From positions 9,331 to 16,012 of the forward strand of contig JASGCF010000033.1 in the NCBI GenBank assembly GCA_030054275.1: 6,682 nt of DNA. Reading direction: 5' to 3'. Position 1 is the first letter of the stretch. Every line of letters begins with the position of its first letter. The position numbers and the translations under genes were made by a program. The stretch comes from Limnohabitans sp. GTDB taxonomy: Bacteria > Planctomycetota > Phycisphaerae > Phycisphaerales > SM1A02. The notes below the pieces were generated by a model. It did not search any database. It was not told the DNA's origin and saw only the letters and a program-made list of their open reading frames with translations. Shown here in pieces: positions 1-6,200 of the stretch.

Positions 1-136
1 CCCGCGTTTTGTCGCGCATTTTGATGGATTTTCGGACGCGCTTCCAATCGTATCGTCTGTACCGATTGTGACAGCGCGACTTTCGAGGCGGCGTGCTCGA
101 CGCGTCGTTTTCCCGTGGCACAGTTGCGAGTCGCCC
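1..136. other. Upstream region without a gene
   Basis: I see no coding sequence here. The open frame of the following gene continues upstream to a GTG at position 68, but those 23 extra codons are Arg-rich and precede a clean signal peptide, so I treat them as untranslated. A 6-bp inverted repeat, CAATCG at 45-50 and CGATTG at 63-68 with a 12-base spacer, could be an operator or the end of an upstream unit, but it is short enough to be chance. I could not assign a convincing -35/-10 promoter pair or a Shine-Dalgarno site before the ATG at 137. Confidence 0.5.
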
Positions 137-1813
137 ATGGCTCGCGCGTTTCGAAAATTCCTTGTGCTTCTCGCGCTGCTTGTCGCATGCGTCGCTGCAT
201 CGCGTGCGTTCGCGCAGTCGTGCGACATGTACTCGACCGACTTTGGAAGTTTCGCTGGGCCGCCAGATCTGACCGACGGCGAGCTACGAGTGCTCTGGTG
301 TGAGAATGGTGCTTCGGTCACCGGTTCGAACTTCTGTCCAACTGGGAACGCACTTCGGCTTGACGCGGCGAGTGAAGATCCTGTGGTCTTGATTGCGACC
401 GGAACGCTTGGCTGTTCCGCGATCGAAATCTCATTCAAGTATGCGCAATTCGCGGCCAGCGGAACGGTGGTGAAGTACGGCCTCACAAACGCAACGGCCG
501 TGAGTTGCACAGCTTCGACCACACTCACGCTCGGAGCGCTTACGACAACAAGTGGCGCGTGCACAACTTTCTCGGCGACGATTCCGCTCGGCTCATCGAA
601 GGGCGTGTACCTGCGTCTTGATCACGGGGCGAATACCAACGCCATCACGATTGATGACTTTGTGATCCGACGCGTCGGTTGCTGTAACACCAGCGGACAT
701 TCATGCTGTGTCGCCGGTAGCGCAGGTTGCGTCGATGCGGCTGTCCAATCGTGTGTGTGTGCCCAAGATCCGTACTGCTGCGCAACCGAATGGGATGCGC
801 AGTGTGTCACAGAAGTCACGCAATTCGGATGTGGCGCGTGTGGTGGTGGTGGCGGTGGTGGCGCGTGCGCGACCACACTCGCGATCGATTTTGGAACGCT
901 ATTCTCGGGTGGCTCGATTTGCACGAAGTTCCCTGCGGTATTCGAGCGCTGCGAAGGAACGCCGCCGTTTCTCACCTCAAGTCTTGGCTGCACCGGAAGC
1001 GGTGACATGGCAATGCGCTTTTCACAAGGCTTCCCGTACTCTGCAGCAATCACCAAATGCGTGTCGCTTGCGTCGTTGACAACGCCTGGCCTTGCCTTCA
1101 GTTTCTCGAAGGAAACGGGCACCCTTGGTCCGCGGATCGATGTCTCGCTTGATGGCATTTCGTGGACGCAAGCATGGACGGCTCCCATCACCTACGCAGG
1201 GGGATGCACAGCGCTCATTCTTGATTTGTCGCCACTCGCTGGCGAGACCTCTGTGCAGTTTCGTTTCTCAAGCGGATCGAGTATCGCATCGCTCGCAACC
1301 TTTGATGACATCGCATTGGTTGAGATCGCGTCGCCTCCGCACGGCTGCTGTGAGACTGGCGGTCCAAGTTGCACCGACGCTGCAACGGCATCGTGTACCT
1401 GCGCCTTGGACGCGTTCTGCTGCGAAACCGAATGGGATTTGCTTTGTACAGCCATCGCAACTTCGTATTGCGGTGCAGCGTGTCCGGACCTTCCTGTGTG
1501 CGGATCACCGACGGCTGGGAATTGTCGAACAGCGCATGCAACTCCGGCGTGCGAAGACGCAGCATGTTGTCTCAGCGTGTGCGCTGTAGATACATTTTGC
1601 TGCGACGAACAATGGGATTCCGTGTGTGTAGCACAAGCGCAGACACTCTGTGGTGTGAACGCAGATGTCGACGGCGATGGGGTCGTCGGACCGATCGATT
1701 TGGCCACAGTCTTGGCGCGTTGGGGCGACACTGGAAGTACCGCCGATGTGGATGGCGATGGCGTCGTTGGAGCAGGCGATTTGGCTGCTGTATTGTCGGC
1801 GTGGAGCGTGTGA
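137..1813 (+). CDS. Secreted cysteine-rich protein with C-terminal dockerin-like repeats
   Basis: Predicted 558-residue exported protein; its role is unknown. Residues 1-26 form a Sec signal peptide (Arg/Lys n-region, Leu/Val/Ala core, AFA cleavage motif before Gln27). Two regions follow that I infer to be beta-sandwich or lectin-like folds, about 29-180 and 244-397, ending in the similar strings ITIDDFVI and ATFDDIALV. Each leads into a Cys-rich module (182-235 and 404-449), and a third module lies at 455-505. All three share C-A-x-D-x-[YF]-C-C-x3-W-D-x2-C. Seven glycines (236-242) link module 1 to the second domain. Residues 509-530 and 537-556 are calcium-loop repeats of dockerin type. The mature chain has about 44 Cys, which points to a disulfide-bonded extracellular protein. 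The ATG at 137 is preferred to the GTG at 68 because it places the signal peptide at the N terminus. This architecture is typical of Phycisphaerae surface proteins; adhesion or substrate binding is a guess. Confidence 0.85.
   Translation: MARAFRKFLVLLALLVACVAASRAFAQSCDMYSTDFGSFAGPPDLTDGELRVLWCENGASVTGSNFCPTGNALRLDAASEDPVVLIATGTLGCSAIEISFKYAQFAASGTVVKYGLTNATAVSCTASTTLTLGALTTTSGACTTFSATIPLGSSKGVYLRLDHGANTNAITIDDFVIRRVGCCNTSGHSCCVAGSAGCVDAAVQSCVCAQDPYCCATEWDAQCVTEVTQFGCGACGGGGGGGACATTLAIDFGTLFSGGSICTKFPAVFERCEGTPPFLTSSLGCTGSGDMAMRFSQGFPYSAAITKCVSLASLTTPGLAFSFSKETGTLGPRIDVSLDGISWTQAWTAPITYAGGCTALILDLSPLAGETSVQFRFSSGSSIASLATFDDIALVEIASPPHGCCETGGPSCTDAATASCTCALDAFCCETEWDLLCTAIATSYCGAACPDLPVCGSPTAGNCRTAHATPACEDAACCLSVCAVDTFCCDEQWDSVCVAQAQTLCGVNADVDGDGVVGPIDLATVLARWGDTGSTADVDGDGVVGAGDLAAVLSAWSV
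680..1651 (+). repeat. Three copies of a Cys/Trp module within the secreted protein
   Basis: The copies are encoded at about 680-841, 1346-1483 and 1499-1651. Each contains a core with identical spacing: Cys-Ala-x-Asp-x-Tyr/Phe-Cys-Cys-x3-Trp-Asp-x2-Cys. The first two have an extra Cys two residues before the core, where the third has Ser; the third instead carries a Cys pair four residues upstream of its core. The first two open with a Cys-Cys pair right after the preceding beta-rich domain; the third follows the second almost directly. The copies differ in DNA sequence, so the duplication is old and the protein pattern is under selection. I recall similar modules in planctomycete and myxobacterial secreted proteins but know of no assigned function. 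Confidence 0.75.
1661..1807 (+). repeat. Two dockerin-like calcium-binding repeats
   Basis: Two 66-bp units at 1661-1726 and 1742-1807, offset by 81 bp, each encode Ala-Asp-Val-Asp-Gly-Asp-Gly-Val-Val-Gly, then two variable residues, Asp-Leu and a short Ala/Leu/Val-rich helix ending in Trp. The Asp-x-Asp-Gly-Asp-Gly loop followed by a later Asp matches an EF-hand-like calcium site of the type I dockerin kind. The helices are shorter than in clostridial cellulosome dockerins and end Trp-Gly or Trp-Ser, the form seen in Phycisphaerae proteins. The two DNA copies are closely similar, suggesting internal duplication. Confidence 0.75.
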
Positions 1814-1847
1814 CGAATGCTTCGCGAGGTATGGAGTCGATTCGTCA
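1811..1847. terminator. Possible bidirectional terminator between convergent genes
   Basis: A perfect 8-bp inverted repeat, TGACGAAT at 1811-1818 and ATTCGTCA at 1840-1847, begins exactly on the TGA stop of the secreted-protein gene and fills most of the 42-bp gap before the stop of the convergent polyprenyl synthase gene (TAG, minus strand, 1858-1856). An odd palindrome, AGACA-G-TGTCT, overlaps it at 1847-1857. The 21-base loop is long and no T-run follows on either strand, so this is a weak candidate supported mainly by its position. Confidence 0.35.
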
Positions 1848-1855
1848 GACAGTGT

Positions 1856-2839
1856 CTAGTGATCGCGCGCCACAACACGATCCGCGAGTGCGAGGAGTAA
1901 CTCGCGTGATCCGGTTCGGCGCGTTTGCGGCAAAAGGCGCTTCGCTTCTTCAACAATCGAGACTGCCCGCGCGCGTGCAGCATCGACAGCGCCCGAACGC
2001 GTCAACATCGCACGCACTGTTTCGCCATCTTTCGCAGCAATTGCTTCAAGCGCTGTCAATCGAGATTCGCCTTGCGTGCGTGCGAGATGAAGGATGACGG
2101 GGAGCGTGAGTTTCCCCTTTTCAAGATCTCGCCCAATCGACTTGCCAACGGTCGCCTCGTCGCCGAGCAAATCTAAGAGATCATCTTGGATTTGAAATGC
2201 AACGCCAAGTCGCTCACCAAACTCGCGCATCGCCACGACATCTGCGGGCGCGGCTCCGGCGAGTCGAGTTCCCAATTCACACGATGCACCAACCAAGACA
2301 GCCGTCTTTCGCCGCACGATTTCAAAGTAGGTCGGCTCATCGAGCCCGAGATCATGGCGACGCGACAGTTGCAGCAGTTCTCCCTCGCACAGCGTGTTGG
2401 TCACTTCTCCAAGTCGCAGATTGAGCGCGGGATCTCCAGCGCGCGAACACAGATGGAACGCGTTCGAAATGAGGTAGTCGCCGAGCATCACAGCGGTCTC
2501 ATTCCCACGCAAAAAGTTCACCGTTTCGCCGCGGCGTCGCATCGTGGCGTCATCGAGTACATCGTCGTGGACCAGAGTTGCCATGTGGATCATCTCCACA
2601 GTGCCAGCCACGATGTCATGCTCTGATCGAAGTTGCGTGCCGTCACCGGTGAACGCCAGTCCCGAGACAAGCACGAGGGTTGGTCGCAACATCTTCCCGC
2701 GATAGCGTTCGACATGCCGGCACAAGTCGTTCACAGCAGGAAATGCGCTGGTGAGTTGCGCGTCGAAAAGGGTCTCGACACGCGCAAGCCCGGCCGCAAT
2801 GTCCGTCGCAAGCGTGGTTTCTGGAAGTGCTGCACTCAT
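1856..2839 (-). CDS. Polyprenyl diphosphate synthase, long-chain (IspB-like) type
   Basis: Trans-isoprenyl diphosphate synthase of 327 residues, a usual length. It extends an allylic diphosphate with isopentenyl diphosphate to make the prenyl chain of quinones or related lipids in the cytosol. Visible motifs are GKMLRP (48-53), the first Asp-rich motif DDVLD followed by MRRRG (92-103), GNETAVMLGDYL, the GELLQL helix and the second Asp-rich motif DDLLD (219-223) followed by GKSIGRDLEKGK. The residue five before the first Asp motif is Ala87, a small side chain, which in this family usually allows products longer than geranylgeranyl diphosphate; the exact chain length cannot be read. The ATG at 2839 is preferred; a TTG at 2872 in the same frame adds 11 residues but has no clear ribosome site. 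The gene lies 69 bp downstream of the methyltransferase gene and converges with the secreted-protein gene. Confidence 0.93.
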   Translation of the reverse strand: MSAALPETTLATDIAAGLARVETLFDAQLTSAFPAVNDLCRHVERYRGKMLRPTLVLVSGLAFTGDGTQLRSEHDIVAGTVEMIHMATLVHDDVLDDATMRRRGETVNFLRGNETAVMLGDYLISNAFHLCSRAGDPALNLRLGEVTNTLCEGELLQLSRRHDLGLDEPTYFEIVRRKTAVLVGASCELGTRLAGAAPADVVAMREFGERLGVAFQIQDDLLDLLGDEATVGKSIGRDLEKGKLTLPVILHLARTQGESRLTALEAIAAKDGETVRAMLTRSGAVDAARARAVSIVEEAKRLLPQTRRTGSRELLLALADRVVARDH

Positions 2840-2860
2840 AGTTGTCTCGCCGAGCCAACG

Positions 2861-2898
2861 CGCTTCGTCCAACAGCGGGGTGTGGAGTCGCCGAAGCG
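2861..2898 (-). other. Inverted repeat between methyltransferase and polyprenyl synthase genes
   Basis: CGCTTCG at 2861-2867 and CGAAGCG at 2892-2898 form a perfect 7-bp inverted repeat with a 24-base spacer. It occupies most of the 69-bp gap 2840-2908, ending 21 bases before the synthase ATG. In the minus-strand transcript it could fold just downstream of the methyltransferase stop. It lacks a T-run, so an mRNA processing or stability element or chance are as likely as termination. Confidence 0.3.
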
Positions 2899-2908
2899 GT
2901 GGGTTTCA

Positions 2909-3814
2909 TCATTTGCGGCGAGATACAGCGCGTCGGGTTGTGCGCGCACGCTTCTCGGCCACGATGTATGCAATCCATCCTGCGCACGCTTCACCGCGGC
3001 GCGATGGCTTGAAAATGCCATTTCCGCCGCCAGTTTTGTGATCTGTGCCTTCCCAGTACACGGTGGTGTTTGCGAAGCCCGCCTCGCGCATTGCATCCTG
3101 AATCTCTGGCAGGCTCCACAAGCGCCAGCGATAGGTAAACGCGCGCTTCAGTTCGCTTCCGTCAGGGAAGCGGAAGTGAATGTGGTTGACCACATCGCCC
3201 GTGATTGGGTTGTACTGATTCTGGTCCCACACATAGGTGAAGCCATCGAGGCTGCGCTCTTCTTCCACTTCGCTGTGCGCTTCACTTCCGCCGTATGCGT
3301 CGCACAACAAAAGGCCATCATCCGAAAGCGACTCGAAGCACTTTCGGAAGTAGCGCACGAGCGTCTCGCGCTCTTTGAAGATGAAGTACGAGAAGTTCAT
3401 GGCCAGAATCGTCTCGACGGCAGGCGTCTCGACTTCAAGCACATTTGCTTCAAGAATGGTGATGCGCGATGCAATCGATGCCGGCAAGTGCGCGCGATGC
3501 CTGCGCTCGCCCCACAAAATTACGGAGCGATCGAGGTCCACGCCAATCGCTTGGTTGTTCGGCCGTCGTCGTGCCCATTCGGTGCAGGCCTTCGCAGTGC
3601 CACAGAAGTCTTCGCGGATCGTCGTTGCGAGTCGACCTCGATGTGCGCGCCATGCCTTTTCGATGAAGTCGCACTCAGCGACAACTTCTTGGACGGCAAG
3701 TTCGTAGAGCTCGTGACGATCGCTGTTTGCCGCCGTGCGCCAGACGCCGGTGCGGCGTGCTCGGGTGGCACGCTTGGATTTTGTCTTGCTGCCCGCATTT
3801 TTCTTGGTTGGCAT
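2909..3814 (-). CDS. Class I SAM-dependent methyltransferase
   Basis: Predicted 301-residue cytosolic methyltransferase; the substrate is unknown. The Rossmann-type core is visible. Motif I is the variant REDFCGTA (67-74), where the family consensus is closer to D-x-G-C-G-T-G. An acidic strand-2 end GVDLD (91-95) would contact the SAM ribose. Strand 4 gives AMNFSYFIF (about 138-146), and DAYGG (172-176) follows strand 5. The C-terminal half carries YRWRLWSLPEI, a typical position before the last helix, and a GTD-K-GGGNGIF stretch that may shape the substrate pocket. Both ends are rich in Lys and Arg (about 3-21 and 288-301), which could indicate a nucleic-acid or ribosomal partner, but that is only a guess. 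The ATG at 3814 is chosen over a TTG at 3856 because the longer frame would run through a strong hairpin. No strong Shine-Dalgarno site is seen. Confidence 0.85.
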   Translation of the reverse strand: MPTKKNAGSKTKSKRATRARRTGVWRTAANSDRHELYELAVQEVVAECDFIEKAWRAHRGRLATTIREDFCGTAKACTEWARRRPNNQAIGVDLDRSVILWGERRHRAHLPASIASRITILEANVLEVETPAVETILAMNFSYFIFKERETLVRYFRKCFESLSDDGLLLCDAYGGSEAHSEVEEERSLDGFTYVWDQNQYNPITGDVVNHIHFRFPDGSELKRAFTYRWRLWSLPEIQDAMREAGFANTTVYWEGTDHKTGGGNGIFKPSRRGEACAGWIAYIVAEKRARTTRRAVSRRK

Positions 3815-3829
3815 GGGTCGGGAAAGATA

Positions 3830-3865
3830 CCGCCCGACTCGCGGGTGTACGCGCAAGTCGGGCGG
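3830..3865 (-). terminator. Strong hairpin between thioredoxin-fold and methyltransferase genes
   Basis: CCGCCCGACT at 3830-3839 and AGTCGGGCGG at 3856-3865 are a perfect 10-bp inverted repeat. Inside it CGCG (3840-3843) can pair with CGCG (3850-3853), leaving a 6-base loop and a 2-base bulge. On the minus strand it lies 69 bases past the thioredoxin-fold stop and 16 bases before the methyltransferase ATG. The bases that follow on that strand (TATCTTTCCC) are only mildly T-rich, so it may be an imperfect intrinsic terminator, or a leader hairpin that controls the next gene. Confidence 0.6.
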
Positions 3866-3933
3866 ATTGGTGCAAGACGAATTGAGAAGATGGATCAGGC
3901 GGAGGCGAGCGCCGCGCGCCGCGCATGCAGAAA

Positions 3934-5259
3934 CTAGCGCTTTGCTCGCGACCAGCGATTGGTGACGGCTTGGCCAGAGCCGCTTTTCCCGAGCAACGCA
4001 TTGTTCGATGCGATGAGGCTATTGACGACGGCTGGTGTCAGTGCGCCTGGGAACCCTTGCCAACGCACGATGCCGTCCGATGAAATCGCAACGACATGGG
4101 GGATGCCCGAGATCGAGAACGCGCTCATCATGCGGCGTTGCCCATCAACGCCCACTGGGTACTTGAAATCGCTGCGATTGAGACGGTATCGAAGCACACC
4201 CTCCTCAAACTCGCGCCACGATTCCGAGGAGATACCGAGCACTTGTACATCCTTGGGGTACGCGACGGCGATCTCGTTCATGTGCGGAATCATCTCGCGG
4301 CATGGCTTACACCAAGTCGCCCAGAAGTCGATGAGGACAAGTTTGCCCTGTACAGATGGTTCACCGTTCCACCAACGCTCTGCGACGAAGGGCGGCGCTG
4401 CTTTCCCGCGTAGATCTGCGGCGCTTCCGACAGGCTCATTGAAGGTGGGGAACTTGACGGCGCTATTTTCTGCGACCTTGGTTTCATCACGCTTGTTCGG
4501 CATCGCCTCTGGGTCGTAGACCTTCGCAGCGAGTTCTTTGGCAGCCGCTGTAACTCCGGTTTCCGACAGTCCTGCGAACTGCACATTGCCTTGGCGATCC
4601 ACCATGAAGGTGACAGGCTTGCGAAACGCGCCGAGCGCGTCGCAGAATGTTCCCTTGCTATCGATGAGGACGGGGCAATCCAATTTTGCCTTTTCGATCG
4701 CGTCTTTCGCTTGCTCCGCGTTGTCCGGTGTGTGCACAGCCAAGAAAAACGCGTCGTCCGCTGAAAGTTTCGCTGCGTCAAGCGCTTTGCGCGCTGCTTC
4801 GACCGCCTTGAGGCCAGCACCGGTGCGCGTCGAGAAGGTTTGGATCACAACCACTTTGCCGCGTAACGCGAGCATGTCAGGCTGTTGGAATGCCATGCGC
4901 TCTGCGTCGGAGGGGATCTCTGGGACCTCGTAGCCAACGGCTCCGTCGGTCGCAGCCTTGTCGTCTGAGTCGAGTTTCGCGAACCACTTGGCGCGTTCCT
5001 TGGCCGCCTCTGCGGCAGCGCGTTCGGCTTCCTTCTCCTTCTTCTTTTGCTCCGCGCGCTCCTTCGCACTTGGAGGTGCCTTCTTCTCAGCATCCGGCTG
5101 GTCCTGCGCCGCCAGCGACGCATAGAGGGAACCGTGCGACTGGTCGATCCATGCACCGCCGTCCATGACGACCATGAAACTGCACGCGACCAACGCACCG
5201 AAGAACGAACTGCGGGATGGGAACGAGACGGAATCGATCTGCTGGCGTCGCTTCAACAT
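3934..5259 (-). CDS. Exported protein with two thioredoxin folds, one lacking the active-site cysteines
   Basis: Predicted 441-residue protein, probably acting outside the cytoplasmic membrane as a TlpA/ResA-like disulfide oxidoreductase. Residues 1-35 have a basic start (KRR) and a hydrophobic stretch (about 19-32), a signal peptide or anchor. LVAC at 23-26 resembles a lipobox, but the hydrophobic run continues past the Cys, so a lipoprotein is uncertain. A charged Lys/Glu/Ala-rich, probably helical linker spans about 57-92. The first thioredoxin-like fold (about 128-232) aligns with the second but has TGAG (146-149) where CxxC belongs; a Pro at 215 fits the cis-Pro. The second fold (about 285-412) has the classic FWATWCKPCRE with C317/C320 and a cis-Pro in GIPH (P387), so it should be redox active. 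A GGAGG site five bases upstream of the ATG supports the start. It lies 92 bp after panC, and no partner is visible in this window. Confidence 0.88.
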   Translation of the reverse strand: MLKRRQQIDSVSFPSRSSFFGALVACSFMVVMDGGAWIDQSHGSLYASLAAQDQPDAEKKAPPSAKERAEQKKKEKEAERAAAEAAKERAKWFAKLDSDDKAATDGAVGYEVPEIPSDAERMAFQQPDMLALRGKVVVIQTFSTRTGAGLKAVEAARKALDAAKLSADDAFFLAVHTPDNAEQAKDAIEKAKLDCPVLIDSKGTFCDALGAFRKPVTFMVDRQGNVQFAGLSETGVTAAAKELAAKVYDPEAMPNKRDETKVAENSAVKFPTFNEPVGSAADLRGKAAPPFVAERWWNGEPSVQGKLVLIDFWATWCKPCREMIPHMNEIAVAYPKDVQVLGISSESWREFEEGVLRYRLNRSDFKYPVGVDGQRRMMSAFSISGIPHVVAISSDGIVRWQGFPGALTPAVVNSLIASNNALLGKSGSGQAVTNRWSRAKR

Positions 5260-5264
5260 GAAGA

Positions 5265-5269
5265 CCTCC
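5265..5269 (-). promoter_or_regulatory. Shine-Dalgarno site for the thioredoxin-fold gene
   Basis: The minus strand reads GGAGG at 5269-5265, five bases before the ATG at 5259. It is one of only two clear ribosome sites in the window and fixes this start rather than the internal ATGs at residues 29 and 32, which would remove the signal sequence. Confidence 0.75.
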
Positions 5270-5351
5270 GAAGAGAGTGTATCGGTCGGGTGGGACTTGC
5301 CCGAAGAGGAGTCACACGCGGTCCCGATTCGTTCGTTCCTTCGCGCCTTGG

Positions 5352-6200
5352 TTACTTCCAGACCGTCATCGGCGCGTTGTCGATAAGCCGCGTTCGTCCG
5401 AGACGCGCCGCGATGAGGGCTCGCGTTGGGCGTTCAAACCCCGTGACGGGCAGGAGCGTGCGGGCATCGCGAACCACTGCGTATTCGGTTTCAAGCCCAA
5501 ACGCGTCGAGGGTGTCGCGCATCAGTCGCTCCGCCGTCGCTGGCTTTTGCGCGGAGTGTGCGACCTGCAGCGCTCGCGACAAGGCAAGCGCTGCGTCGCG
5601 CTCCTCAGGGGCGAGGTACCGATTGCGGCTTGACATTGCCAAACCATCGCGCTCTCGAATCGTGGGGCAGCCCACAATGCGCAGCGCGCCGTAGCGGGGG
5701 CGGTCAAGTTCAACCATGTCTTCGATCAGTCGAAGTTGTTGAAAGTCCTTTTCTCCGAAGTACGCGGCGGCTGGCCGAACCAAGTCAAACAAGCGGCCAA
5801 CAACCAAGGCAACACCGCCGAAGTGGGTGGGGCGACAAGCATCCTCAAGTCTCGGTTCTGTAGCGACTTGCGGCAAAGGAAGCTTCGCCGCTGCTGCCTG
5901 CGATGCCGCCAACCCATCGGGGTAGATCGCTTCCACCGAAGGAACGAACACGCCGGCCACACCAAGCGGGCGCAGCAGCGCGCAGTCGCTTTCCAATGTG
6001 CGCGGATATCGGGCGTAGTCTTCGTTTGGGCCGAACTGGGTCGGGTTCACAAAGATCGAGACCACCACGGGCCTGCCATCCGCGGATGCGCGACGCACCA
6101 GCGAGCCGTGTCCATCGTGGAGTGCTCCCATGGTGGGTACGAATCCGCAGTCGGCGAGGTCGGGTGCGGTGAGTTCGCTTGGATCTTCAATGATGCGCAT
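5352..6200 (-). CDS. panC: Pantothenate synthetase (pantoate--beta-alanine ligase)
   Basis: Cytosolic enzyme that joins pantoate and beta-alanine, using ATP through a pantoyl-adenylate, to make pantothenate for coenzyme A. The 282-residue length fits the family. The adenylating nucleotidyl-transferase motifs are clear: FVPTMGALHDGH (20-31) with the HxGH signature at 28-31, VSIFVNPTQFGPNEDYARYPRT (47-68, pantoate and ATP binding), RPTHFGGVALVVGRLF (123-138), YFGEKDFQQL (147-156) and the KMSKS-like MSSRNRYL (189-196). The ATG at 6200 gives a start a few residues shorter before the first motif than many homologues. The frame stays open for 73 further codons upstream, but that stretch is low-complexity and unlike the family. 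It is the first gene of the minus-strand run and is divergent from iscS. panB and panD are not in the window. Confidence 0.97.
   Translation of the reverse strand: MRIIEDPSELTAPDLADCGFVPTMGALHDGHGSLVRRASADGRPVVVSIFVNPTQFGPNEDYARYPRTLESDCALLRPLGVAGVFVPSVEAIYPDGLAASQAAAAKLPLPQVATEPRLEDACRPTHFGGVALVVGRLFDLVRPAAAYFGEKDFQQLRLIEDMVELDRPRYGALRIVGCPTIRERDGLAMSSRNRYLAPEERDAALALSRALQVAHSAQKPATAERLMRDTLDAFGLETEYAVVRDARTLLPVTGFERPTRALIAARLGRTRLIDNAPMTVWK

Noticed and set aside
68..136. GTG start for the secreted protein at 68
   Set aside because: It would bury the signal peptide behind 23 Arg-rich residues that lack the hallmarks of a twin-arginine signal.
319..332. GGTTCGAAC string resembling a tRNA T-loop
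   Set aside because: It lies inside the secreted-protein coding sequence, and I see no acceptor, D or anticodon stem around it.
842..862. Tandem GGT/GGC triplets as a possible simple-sequence phase-variation tract
   Set aside because: The unit is three bases and in frame, so slippage would only change the length of the Gly linker and would not switch the gene off.
622..1191. Long minus-strand open frame opposite the secreted-protein gene
   Set aside because: It is the antisense of a well-supported coding sequence, and its Pro/His-rich stretch is the complement of the Gly linker and Cys codons; no domain is visible.
1192..1983. Minus-strand open frame of 263 codons spanning the convergent gap
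   Set aside because: It overlaps both flanking real genes, is rich in Ser/His/Gln as expected of antisense of GC-rich coding DNA, and shows no motif.
2633..3937. Plus-strand open frame of 434 codons
   Set aside because: It is antisense to the start of the polyprenyl synthase gene and the whole methyltransferase gene, both of which carry clear family motifs; the translated frame shows none.
5268..5308. Direct repeat CCGAAGAG (5268-5275 and 5301-5308) before the thioredoxin-fold gene
   Set aside because: It is short, and the first copy overlaps the ribosome site, so purine-rich composition explains it; there is no other sign of an operator.
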